A stretch of 64,000 nucleotides of DNA, taken from NCBI GenBank assembly GCA_026075535.2, contig AP026550.1, positions 3,534,001 to 3,598,000 of the forward strand, read 5' to 3'. The notes beneath the pieces are model-generated. The model was not told where the DNA came from and did no database searches. It saw only the letters and a program-made list of their open reading frames with translations. Position numbers and translations under genes: made by a program. Position 1 is the first letter of the stretch. Every line of letters starts with the position of its first letter. Source of the stretch: Tricholoma matsutake (lineage: Eukaryota > Basidiomycota > Agaricomycetes > Agaricales > Tricholomataceae). Shown here piece after piece: positions 34,687-44,442 of this stretch.

Positions 34687-35435
34687 TAGTGCTTAAAAGT
34701 CCGGTCCGGTCCTGGTTCTCACACTATTTTTGGCAAGACCGGAACCGGACTGGTCCTCCATAAAAGGAAATAACCAAATAACCGGACCAGAACTGCAAAA
34801 AACCACAAAAAACCGGTCCTAACCAGTCGTGACCAGTTTTACTAAAAGCCAGTAAGACTGATGTACAAAGTGGAAATTGCTCAAAAACACTTGTGGGAAA
34901 CCTACCCATAGTAATTCCCTTGAAACTGGTCAAAAAATTAAGCAGATTGGTGAAGAATTGAGTGAGATATCACCAAAAACGAGTTTCCCAATGTGACCAG
35001 TTTACTAAAAGCCAGTAGGACTGATGTATGAAGTGGGAATAACTGCTCAAAACCACTTGTGGGGAACCTACCAATAGTAATTCCCTTAAAACCGGTCAAA
35101 AGATTAAGTAGATCGGTGAAGAATTGAGTGAGATATCACCAAAGACGGGTTTCACAACCTGAAACCCGATTGGGAAACTCGTTTTTGGTGATATCTCACT
35201 CAATTCTTCACTGATTTGCTTAATTTTTTGACCAGTTTCAAGGTAATTACAAGAGAATTACGTGGCTGTGCTTAACCAGTTATGACTGGTCAGGACTGGT
35301 CTTGTAGGACCGGTCTTTTGCAGTTTTCTAACTTAAAATTTGAAAAAACCAGACTGATGGTCCAGTTTTTTCCAGTCCTGGTCCAGTCCAGTTCCGGTTA
35401 TTTTCCAGTCACATGGACTGGACCTTTAAGCACTA
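34687..35435. mobile_element. hAT-h: small non-autonomous hAT, TAGTG-type ends
   Basis: Termini TAGTGCTTAAAAGTCCGG and (inverted) TAGTGCTTAAAGGTCCAG; 8-bp duplication CTCGCACT (34679-34686) / CTCGCACC (35436-35443). No ORF of note. It is rich in ACCGGTC-type steps. It holds a direct duplication and an inverted copy of a block around GTGAAGAATTGAGTGAGATA (at about 34951, 35119 and inverted at 35190-35215), so the centre can form a long hairpin. It interrupts the RT of gypsy B. Confidence 0.88.
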
Positions 35436-36443
35436 CTCGCACCTGTCCTGATGAAGGTAGAGTTTGTACTGTCGAAGTCATTCCAGGACGAGGCATGTGA
35501 TGCAACAGTGCTCTTCAACCGTGTGAGTGAAGATGAGGATGTTGTCAAGATAGATACAAACAATGCCTTCGAGGATGAGGTCATGGAAGATGTCGTTCAT
35601 CAGGGTCTGAAAGGTGGCAGGACTATTAGTAAGACCAAAGAACATGACAAGCAGTTCAAAAAGACCACAGTTGGTATGAAAGGCTGCCTTCCACTCGTCT
35701 CCCTCCTTTATCCTCACATTATTGTAACCCCAATGGATGTTGAGCTTGGTAAAGTATTGGGCTCCACAGAGCTGGTTCACAAGTTTGGAGATGAGAGGTA
35801 ATGGGTAGCAATTTTTGACTGTGATGTTGTTGAGCCTTCTGTAGTCTTGAACTGGTCAAAGTGAGCCATCCTTCTTCTTGACAAAGAAAAAGGGAGAGGC
35901 CATGGGTGACTTTGATGGTCGAATACATCCAGAGGCCAGGTGCTCATTGATGAACTGGTCAAGCTGTCGCTGTTCTTCAGGAGAGAGAGGATAGACCTTG
36001 CAGGATGAAGGGGTTGCACTGGGGGTGAGTTCGATCACATGATCCAATGGCTTGCGTGCAGGGAGAGAGTTGAACAATTCCTTGGAGAACACGTCCCCAA
36101 ACTCATGGAGATGAGGAAGCAAGGAATCAGTAGAGGATTTAGCAGCATTGTTTTTGTGGAAGGCCTTGGTGAGGCATTGGGATATGTTCAATGTAGCACA
36201 CACCTTGTGCAATGGATGAATCACAGTGTAGAAGATCCAATCACCTTCCTCCACTTCCTCTGGCTCCTCCTCATTATCATCTGAGTCCAGCATCAGATCA
36301 GGAACCCCCTCTAACTCCACCTCAGGCACAGGCAGGGGTCCAGCATGACACTTCTGAGTGCATCGTACTGAGGCCCTTTGTCCATGGTGTTCTTGTCTGG
36401 CTTCTGTGAAACAAGTGCAACAGCGGGATGGACACCGGCTCAT
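35436..36443 (-). pseudogene. Gypsy B(-) reverse transcriptase
   Basis: Minus strand: [40 protein letters not shown], a TGA at [13 protein letters not shown] (expected Arg), [18 protein letters not shown] and [18 protein letters not shown], then the catalytic box as YLDNILIF near 35544-35559, where YLDD is usual; one catalytic Asp has become Asn. It ends at the hAT-h duplication. Confidence 0.85.
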
Positions 36444-37061
36444 TGTAACCTCCCCAGTACACCAGTTGACCTCTGGGTTATGGTCTCAAAGCCATGGATA
36501 GCCCAAGATCACCTTCTGCTTTCCTAACTGAGTGACAGCAATAAGGGCATGCTCACTATGATCTTTGTAATGGAGGACCAGGTCTACAACCTCTTGGATG
36601 GCACCAGCTTTGTTTGGGGACCCATCCACATTATAAACAGGTATCGGATGTGAGAGTGAGAAAGTATTCAGGTGATGTTGTTGTGTGAGATGGGCATCGA
36701 TGAAGAGACCAGTCGCACCAGAGTCCAGGAGTGCAGAGACACCGAGTATCTGTCCAGTGTCGGTAGTCTGTAGTTCAATTGCTAGGTTCAAGGAATGTGT
36801 AGAGGGAGTGGATGCAATGATATATTTGTGTGGTAGTTTGCACTCCCATGGTTTAATTCTGGGGTGTGTGGCAGAGGGAGCAATAGAAAGAGCAGGTATG
36901 TCTTCAGCCAACTTTGAAAGGTCAGAGAGGGGAACAGTCATGGAATTAGATTCATCCTCTGGGAATTCAACTGACAAAACTTCAGAGTGGTTATGACAGG
37001 CAGTGAGGGCATACGATTCACTCATTGCGAATAGAAAAATCCTGCTCCTCTACAACTTCTG
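36444..37061 (-). pseudogene. Gypsy B(-) aspartic protease region
   Basis: Open from 37025 to 36486. Retropepsin active site SALLDSGATGLFIDAHLTQQ, then VYNVDGSPNKAGAI and LGKQKVILGYPWL, close to the D/H protease in layout. Upstream of about 37025 the sequence gives out, and an oppositely oriented family-B integrase starts within about 40 bases, so Gag is missing through a rearrangement. Confidence 0.85.
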
Positions 37062-37685
37062 ACTTGACTTCCTGGCACCTTCCTTTCTGACCATGGCCCT
37101 CAGTTTGTGGCAGAGTTCACTTGTGAGCTGTACCAACTTCTGGGGATCAAACTCCTTGCTTCGACCACCTATCACCTGCAAACTGACAGCCACACTGAGC
37201 AAGTCAACCAGGAACTGGAGCAGTACATCTGCATCTTTGTCAATGAGCGCCAGGACAATTGGGATGTTGGCCAAGTTTGGATACAATAACCATGTCCATG
37301 CTTCCACTCAACAGACCCATTTCTCTTAGACACTGGACAGCATCCATGCATGGGATTCAAACCTTGCCAAACTCCCTCACACATTGAGATGGTAAATGAG
37401 TTCACAGAATGCATGAGGGATAGCTTGGAGGAGGCAAAGGCAGCCATAGCAAAGGCGAAGGACAACATGGCACACTTTTACAATCAATGCCATTCTCTGG
37501 CCCCTCAGTACAAGATTGGTGATCAAGTTTATCTTGACTCCAGTGACATCTCCACCACACATCCATCCAAGAAACTCGCCCATAGCTTCCTGGGACCTTT
37601 CCTCATTGTCAAGTGTGTTGGAATGCATGCCTATTGTCTGCGCCTCCCAGCCTCCATGTCCAGACTCCACCCAGTCTTTCATGTC
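37062..37685 (+). pseudogene. Gypsy B(+) integrase
   Basis: LPGTFLSD-GPQFVAEFTCELY carries the second Asp of the core, YHLQTDSHTEQVNQELEQYI the Glu region. A frameshift near 37285 leads to YNNHVHASTQQT and MGFKPCQTPSHIEMVNEF. The C-terminal part is YKIGDQVYLDSSDI and LGPFLIVKCVGMHAYCLRLP, ending MSRLHPVFHV at the hAT-c target duplication TTCATGTC. This copy gives the uninterrupted reference for the F insertion site in B(-). Confidence 0.85.
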
Positions 37686-38756
37686 TAGGGCACAGCATGG
37701 GTAACCCTTGGGTATATGTCCTCATACCCTTACCCATACCCATGAACACCATGGGTTTCCACGGGATACCCATGGTTATATGTGGGTTTTGAGAAGAATA
37801 CATATTTTAATAATTTATTACACTAGACTGAGTTAATAGAAACCCCCTCGCTCATGTTTGGAGTGAGGGAGGGGGTGGACCTATTCTAATAAATAAATTA
37901 CATTAAATTAATATAGAAAACCCCCCCCTCTGCATTTTGAGTGAGGGAGGGGGTGGTGGTGCCTGTAGTCAATGAAAACAAAACAAAAAACCCCCCCTCT
38001 CGTGTTTGGAGCGAGGGAGGGGGGTGGTGCCTGTAGTTGTTGATCCCCGTTTCCACCCCATGAGGAGTTGCTCGTGGCAGCAGTTGGGTCCTTGGGTCCT
38101 CCTCCTGGTCATCATCGTCATTCCACCCGCTATCTACCCCACGAGCAGTTGCTCATGAGGCTGGGGCGGGTGGTGTGCCATCGTGATGTGGTGGTGTTGG
38201 CATGGGGTCGTTCCATGTGAACTCCTTGTTCTGAGGGAATTCCAACCTAGGAAATGAAAGAAACAAAATAGTTAGTTTACAAAAAAAGAAACAAAAGAAA
38301 AAAAACTTACCATGGGCCCAAACAACGCAATCATGTCGTTTGGGCCTGGGTGACATGGCACTGTTGGGTGTGTGTCATTAGCTGTCGTCATCCATTGTTA
38401 TCAGTAGTTTAGAACCTGAAAAAGAAGAAACATAATCAATTAGTTTAAAAAAACAAGAAATGACACACAAAAAAACTTACTATAGGCCCAAACGACGATT
38501 TGCATTGTTTGGGCCATGCTATGGTGGTGGTTGGATCATTGTATAGTTTAGAATTAGATGTGCTGTGAGTATTCAACAAAGTCAGATGATTACTCACCTG
38601 ACCAAAATCTGGGTACCGGCATACCCGCACATACCCGTAACACCATGGAAAAGGGTACAGTGTTGCCTGGGTATGGCAATCCCATACCCGTACCCGTATC
38701 CGTGCATACCCATGACCGGAAACACACAGTGCTACCCGTACCCATGCCATGCCCTA
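37686..38756. mobile_element. hAT-c: 1.07-kb non-autonomous hAT
   Basis: Termini TAGGGCACAGCATGGG and (inverted) TAGGGCATGGCATGGG with a perfect 8-bp duplication TTCATGTC at 37678-37685 and 38757-38764. Inside: three GC-rich hairpins (37848-38030), two GAGCAG-TGCTC palindromes (38045-38160), and palindrome/intron modules (38247-38597). It interrupts gypsy B(+) between VFHV and IKLLPAPPD. hAT-e at 55869-56919 is a sister copy with the same layout. Confidence 0.95.
38247..38597 (-). repeat. hAT-c palindrome/intron modules
   Basis: Minus strand. Module 1: palindrome GGCCCAAAC-N-GTTTGGGCC (38314-38347), donor GTAAGT at 38310, CTAAC branch-like site, TTTCCTAG at 38247; a 64-bp intron. Module 2: palindrome 38485-38515, donor GTAAGT at 38480, TTTTTCAG at 38416; 65 bp. 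A third donor CAG|GTGAGT at 38597 lacks a clear acceptor. Exon starts read GTTCTAAAC or GTTGGAATTCC. Confidence 0.7.
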
Positions 38757-39055
38757 TTCATGTCATCAAGCTCCTTCCAGCTCCCCCAGATCCATTCCCA
38801 GGATGCTGTTCATGTCCACCACCACTGCCTACAGTGATTGAGAGAGAACCCCAGTATGAAGTCGAGTCGATCTTGGACAGCCAGTTGCGTCGAGGAAAAC
38901 TCTAGTATTTGGTGCACTGGAAGGGTTATGGATATGAGGAGAACTCATGGGTCGAGGAGTCCGATGTGAACGCCCCTCGGTTAGTCAAGGAATTCCACTG
39001 ACGGTACACTGCTGCACCGTGTCGCATTCAAGTCACTGACTTTGGTCATATGTGA
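38757..39055 (+). pseudogene. Gypsy B(+) chromodomain
   Basis: Resumes after the hAT with VIKLLPAPPDPFPG, then the chromodomain [36 protein letters not shown] and VKEFH. A TAG and a TGA interrupt it. The aromatic residues (Y, W, W) of the methyl-lysine cage are kept. It ends about 40 bases before the LTR. Confidence 0.85.
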
Positions 39056-39096
39056 TTCTGGATGCATCAGGGCGATGCATCTTAGAGAGGGGGTGA

Positions 39097-40042
39097 TGTA
39101 AGGGGACTAGGGGGGACTAGGGGGGGTGCCCTGTGTGTTTCTCCTATTTTTTTACATTCATCCAATATTTTTCCTCACTTCATTTCCTTCTATTCTTCAT
39201 TTTCTATGATTTTTCCTTATTTTATTGCTAATTTCTCTTTCTATCACATTTGTGCATGTTGACAGTTTTATATTTAGAGGCAGAGTACCCCTTCTGACAT
39301 CTACCCCTTGGTATGATGTCATTCAGTGGCCTTGATCTGCCTATTTCTGCCTATTTCTATTTTTAGACTATTATTTGATTTTTGCAATCTTCACATATAC
39401 TTAGGGCAAGGCAGGGGTTACCCCTGGGTGTCAAATCTCATACCCTAACCCCTACCCCTAAACACCCTACCCTTAGGGGTAAGGGTATGGAAACATATAA
39501 GGGTTGCCAAGGGTATGGGAGGGTTTGTCAAGGGTACAAGGGTTTGGCACAAGATCAACATATTTAGAGCAAAATTCTTTTGAAAAGTGTTGATAACTAT
39601 TGTATTTACTATTAATATCACATATTAATACCTATTATTAACATATGAAAGCCATTATCATGTTGGACAATCCAAAAATCTGAATTTAATTGATGAAAAT
39701 CTTGAATATGAGTCTTTGTAGCTTAAAGAATCAAATGATATTCTTACATAAGCATACCCCTGGCATACCCCTGTACCCTTAGTAAGGGTACAGGGGTATG
39801 CAAGGGTATGAACTTCCAAACCCCTACCCTGTACCCCTCATACCCTTAGCCCAAAAACACAAGGGTATACCCCTACCCCTGCCTTGCCTTACATATACTG
39901 GGCATTGGCAAAGGGGTCCTTAGAGTTTTCTCTTTCCCTTTGCTAGGTGCACCTCCACTCCCTGTAATATGTACCATAATTTTAACTTCAGATTTTCTTT
40001 TGCTAGTCCATTAATTAAATGGCTTCTAAGGTTGCCCTTACT
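39097..40042 (+). repeat. Probable 3' LTR of gypsy B(+), with a MITE inside
   Basis: Starts TGTAAGGGG after a purine tract. The right end is guessed at TTGCCCTTACT (about 40042), an inverted match to the start. Without MITE-f it would be about 450 bp. No second copy exists in the window to confirm it. Confidence 0.45.
39402..39891. mobile_element. MITE-f: 490-bp hAT MITE
   Basis: Termini TAGGGCAAGGCAGGGG and (inverted) TAAGGCAAGGCAGGGG; 8-bp duplication CATATACT at 39394-39401 and 39892-39899. Subterminal parts are rich in CCCTTACC/GGGTAAGG steps; the AT-rich centre has no ORF. It is an inverted near-copy of MITE-g. Confidence 0.93.
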
Positions 40043-40940
40043 GTACCAATGCAATCAGTTCATCAGGGGGTGTGACCTGTGACCTCCCTGACAAATATCT
40101 GAGTTCGGCAATGAGGTCAGTGACCTGTGACTTCCAGAAATTTTTGTCAGGTGTGATGGAATTTCAACGCATCAATGTTCAACAACTATACAGTTGGTGC
40201 ATGCCTAGGGCAAGGCAGGGGTAGGGGTATACCCTTGTGTTTTTGGGCTAGGGGTATGAGGGGTAAGGGTAGGGGTTTGGAAGTTCATACCCCTGCATAC
40301 CCCTGTACCCTTACTAAGGGTCAGGGGTATGCTTATGTAAGAATATCATTTGATTTTTTCAGCTACAAAGACTCATATTCAAGATTTTCATCAATTAAAT
40401 TCAGATTTTGGGATTGTCCAACATGATAATGGCTTTCATATGTTAATAATAGATATTAATATGTGATATTAATAGTAAATACAATAGTTATCAACACTTT
40501 TCAAATGAATTTTGATCTAAATATGCTGATTTTGTGCCAAACCCTTGTACCCTTGACAAACCCTCCCATACCCTTGGCAACCCTTATATGTTTCCATACC
40601 CTTACCCCTAAGGGTAGGGTGTTCAGGGGTAGGGGTAAGGGTATGAGATTTGACACCCAGGGGTAACCCCTGCCTTGCCCTATGCATGCCAGTGTTATGT
40701 CAACCATGGGTCCAGCATCACGCATCAACTGGGAAAGGAATCTTCAAGTTAATATGTAGTGAACAGTAGATGCATGTGTTGCACATGTGCAGTGGGATCC
40801 TGTAAAAGAGTAGTGGATCATTGTATGTATAACACTGCATTGCAATTCACATTTGTTCAGTCTTTAGTGTAGGTACCATAGAATTTGCAAAACACAGTTG
40901 ATTTATGTTACTGCGGAGCTCTCTCAACTCTCATTCTCAA
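40043..40940. other. Unassigned flank with MITE-g
   Basis: Apart from MITE-g (40206-40682) I see no coding sequence here. At 40068-40150 lies a repeat with TGTGACCTGTGACCTCC that recurs near 47995, and 40683-40940 is the flank leading to the Ulp1-like ORF. Confidence 0.5.
40206..40682. mobile_element. MITE-g: 477-bp hAT MITE
   Basis: Both ends read TAGGGCAAGGCAGGGG inwards; perfect 8-bp duplication TGCATGCC at 40198-40205 and 40683-40690. It aligns end to end with the reverse complement of MITE-f, with which it forms a wide inverted repeat around a 314-bp spacer. Confidence 0.95.
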
Positions 40941-41836
40941 AAATGCCGAATCTATCTCGTATTCCACAACATGTCAAACAGATCATCCTGCCTGCTACAA
41001 ATATGTCAGTTGTTGACTTTCTGGACTTCAAGCTTCCTCTTGTTGCTTTCCCGACAAAATTTGTCAAGGCTGAAGATTATTTCTCCACTGATTTAGTCAT
41101 GATGGATGACATGGAGGAGATACATTCATTACCATCTCTGCCAGTGGCAATGGTCCAGCTCCTATCACAAAGCCTCAGTTCAAGCAATCCAACATCAGTC
41201 TGTTGTCCTCACGTTGGCGCTATGGCTGGCAAGCGATTTCCACCCTGGATCGTGAGCTTTTGGTCTCAACTTGTAAGTATATGGAAAGTGCGCTGTGGTT
41301 GGATGGAGGCCAAGGAATTTATGGAGAAAAGACAAAACAAGTGGAGTTATAAGGTATCAGATGAGTCAGCTAGACTGATAGACAAAGATAACAATGCACT
41401 CCGATGCATCCCATGGTCTGGCTCAATTCATGGCTTTGAGGTTGCAATACCCACCAGCTTCCTCTCAGTATATGGAACACATGAGTGGTATAGTGATGAA
41501 CATGAAGATCAGATGCTTGATCTTCTATGGTGGGAAATGATGGAGAGCAGGATCAGCAGTTCTGCTAATATCGAGAATACACAGTGGCCGGTAAAACTCA
41601 GACAGGCATACAGAGATCAAGAGCAGTATGGAACAGGTGCCAACTATGGATGGCTACATGCAACAGGTGAAATGCTTGCAGATGGAACCCGGGATGAGAT
41701 AGGAATGATCGCTAATATCAACTGCAATCACTGGGTAGCTGTGAGTGTCAATTTTAAAAACCATTGAATCCTTTATGGCGATTCTCTTCAAGATACCCCA
41801 AATCAAGAACTTATTCATGCTCTGAAATGGTGGATG

Positions 41837-42622
41837 TGTTAAGACTATAGGTCTTTAACTCAGCCTCGGCTTCGTGTGTTGCAGTTGGAGGCTTTCCAAC
41901 TGTATCGGTATCACACTAGGAGACTTTCCTAGTGTATTGGGCTTCCTGCCTTCACTTGGGTACTTCCTCAAGTAGTCACGGCTATCCATACTCAGAGGCT
42001 TTCTGAGTAGACCGTTTGTTCGTGTATCACAGTTGGAGGCTTTCCAACTGTCGAGTTCGGGTTATCACAGCTAGGGGCTTCCTAAGCTGTCGAGTTTGAG
42101 TGTATCACAACTAAGGGGCTTCCTTAGTTGTTGAGTGTTCTGGTTGAGTCTAAGACCGTTGGTTGAATTAGGTCAAGCTGGAGAATACACAGAGTGTAGC
42201 TACAGCTTATATACTGTTCCAGGACTATCTATTGTCCAATCGGAAAGTGAGATGCTTATCAGGTAAATATAGACAAGAACAATAGAGACAATAGGCCTCA
42301 TGCCTCGCATGAGGCATCCGATGTCAAGGAGTGCTGCGGCGCAGCATATCAGAGAACAATAAGAGAATAGCCTCATGCCTGGCATGAGGCATCCGATGTC
42401 AAGGATCCGGTGTCAAGGACATGCTGCAGTGCAGCATGTCAATCGTGAGTGTCCGACATTATGGACCTCGTGTCAAAGGGCTGTCATATTGCAGCATGCA
42501 TGGGAGTGGGTTCAGGTGCATGGAGTCACCATGTGTCAAAGCATCTCCCGTCGGAAGTGAGTCAAATCGAACGAGAAAAATGAAGTGCCCGGTCTTGCGG
42601 GTCCAGATAACAAATCGTAACA
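41837..42622 (-). repeat. Solo LTR of the gypsy D/H family
   Basis: Minus-strand start TGTTACGATTTG, end ATAGTCTTAACA; 5-bp duplication GGATG at 41832-41836 and 42623-42627. The palindromes GCCTCATGC/GCATGAGGC and the segment near 42430-42530 match the LTRs of D and H. The plus-strand left third (41880-42132) is an array of short stem-loops. It reduces a former full element to one LTR, inside the protease gene. Confidence 0.92.
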
Positions 42623-42696
42623 GGATGCATCTTCACACTGGGCACATGTTTATGATCGAAGACCTACCAATATCATGCCAAAAAGATGGATATTCA

Positions 42697-44442
42697 TAGT
42701 GTTTTAAGGTCTGGTTTGGTCCGGTTTTCAGACCTTGATCAGGTGCAACCGCAACCACGACTGCACCCTTAATTCTGAGAAACTGGACTGAATCATGTAC
42801 AACTGGTTCAAGTCGGTCCAGTTGTCATACCCCAACTGATTTTAACCGGTCTCACAATGAGACCGGTTGAGACCAGTTGAGGTCGGTTGGGGTACCCAGT
42901 CTCAACCGGTCTTTCAGTTGTAAAATACTCTATGAAGTAAATTAACTATGTATATTAATTAAAATTGATGCATTGACACCCTGCGAGCAGGTGCTCGCAG
43001 CGGTGTAGGTCAGAGATGAAAAAAGAAATAAAGAAGAAAAAAAGAAATAAAAAACTGCCCCACTCTCTCGCGTTTAAAGCGAGGGTGAGGGGTCCCACCA
43101 TTGGTCCCGCCATTCCTGCTGTTCGTTGGCCCCGCTGTTCATCTTCATTGTACCTGTCATTCGCCGTCTCCGCTATTTGTCATCCCTGGTGTTCCCCACT
43201 GTTCATCATTCCTTGGCATTCCCCGTCTCTGCTGTTCATCATTGCTGTGGTTCATTGTTCACTACCGTTCACCATCCCTGTCCATGAACTTGGCATTGTC
43301 ATTGTCATGGTGTTGTGCTCCCCCTCGTCATCATCCCCCGCCATTCATCATCCCTGCCGTTTGTCATTTGCTGTGTGACATGGCATCCGGGTGTCATTGT
43401 TGTCCAGAAATGGCACCTGTTGCGACCCTGCGAGCAGATGCTCACAGCGGCGGCAGAGCATGGGCAGGGTACAGAAGGGGGTTGGGGGTGTCTCTTCAGG
43501 AGGTCAGTGGGCGATGTCATTATCAACAAGTAAGAACCTATAAAGAAGGAAGAAAAGTTAGTTAGCAGAAGTAGTAAGAAGTCAATCATAAAATACATAC
43601 CCTATGGCCCAAACAACAAACTATTCATTGTTTGGGCCTAATTTGCAGGCGGGGCGGTGGTGCCAGTGCCACGTCATAGTTGTTGGCCAGCATTGGCATT
43701 GGCTGTCCCATTGGTGGTGTGATGTGGCATCAGCTGTGGATAGAAACACAACCTGCTGCCACCTTGTGAGCAGCAGCTCGCAACGGTGGCATTGGATCTG
43801 TTAGTGGTAGGCGTCGTCATCAAAAGGCAAATAAATTGAAAAGAAGAAAACAGTTAGTAAAATCATTGCATTAATAAAGGAAACATACCATATGGCCCAA
43901 ATGACTGACTAGCATTGTTTGGGCTGCCTTCTTTGCATTTGCTTGTTTGCATGGTTGATGGTGGTGAAGGTGGTGGGGTGAAGGTGGTGATGATGCAGCA
44001 TTCATTTGTTGTGGTTGTGGTTGTGGGAAGTTGTCTGGTAAGTGGTACCACTTTTGTTTTTGGGCACATAAATATGACCACATGGTCCGTGCGTAGCCAC
44101 GGGGTATATAAGCACCCACCAAACAACTGCTTTTCCCCCAGGCTTGTCCCACTGCATGTAAATATAGATAAGTAGTAATTATTATTATTTTCATTAGTTC
44201 TTTTGTCTTATTATCTATGTATATGTACATATGTAGGATAATATATATACTATAAAAGACCAGTTGCAACTGATTGCAACTGGTTTTATAACAGTTTTCA
44301 AACATTTTAGGAAGTAAGGCAACCAGCAACCAAACCGACCTCGAAAGAGGGCAACTGCAACTGACGGTCTGGTTGCATTTGGTTGGGTTGGGTTGGGTTG
44401 CAGTCATTTTTTCGGTCCACCCAACCGGACCTTTAAACACTA
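42697..44442. mobile_element. hAT-i: 1.75-kb non-autonomous hAT, TAGTG-type ends
   Basis: Termini TAGTGTTTTAAGGTCTGG and (inverted) TAGTGTTTAAAGGTCCGG; 8-bp duplication GATATTCA (42689-42696) / GTTATTCA (44443-44450). The ends resemble those of hAT-h, yet the inside holds the same GC hairpins, GAGCAG-TGCTC palindromes (42975, 43430, 43760) and palindrome/intron modules as the TAGGG-type hATs. It lies exactly before the catalytic Cys codon of the Ulp1-like gene. No transposase. Confidence 0.9.
43538..43924 (-). repeat. hAT-i palindrome/intron modules
   Basis: Minus strand. Module 1: palindrome GGCCCAAACAA/TTGTTTGGGCC (43606-43639), donor GTATGT at 43600, GCTAACTAAC branch-like, TTTATAG at 43538; a 63-bp intron. 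Module 2: palindrome 43893-43924, donor GTATGT at 43888, ACTAAC near 43855, acceptor lost. Confidence 0.65.

Larger units (their letters stand above)
15931..37061 (-). mobile_element. Gypsy B(-): Ty3/gypsy dispersed over 21 kb by insertions
   Basis: Minus-strand pieces, in coding order: protease and RT at 37061-35436, RT/RNase H at 34686-34257, RNase H and linker at 26179-25625, integrase finger and core at 21005-20588, rest of the integrase core at 16173-15931. The intervals hold a hAT (34687-35435), gypsy D, the transposase-bearing hAT, and element F with its nested LINE and Harbinger. Each junction has a target duplication of the size expected for the inserted class. B lacks Gag, LTRs and the C-terminus. 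Confidence 0.88.
37062..40042 (+). mobile_element. Gypsy B(+): 3' half of a family-B element with LTR
   Basis: Plus-strand integrase core, C-terminal domain and chromodomain, then a purine tract (AGAGAGGGGG at about 39084) and a probable LTR starting TGTAAGGGGACTAGG at 39097. Two hAT elements lie inside: hAT-c in the coding part and MITE-f in the LTR. The left end cuts into the integrase core, face to face with gypsy B(-). Confidence 0.78.

Noticed and set aside
39402..40682. Telomere-like CCCTAA/TTAGGG steps
   Set aside because: They are irregular GGGTAAGG steps inside two MITEs with target duplications, not a tandem telomere repeat.
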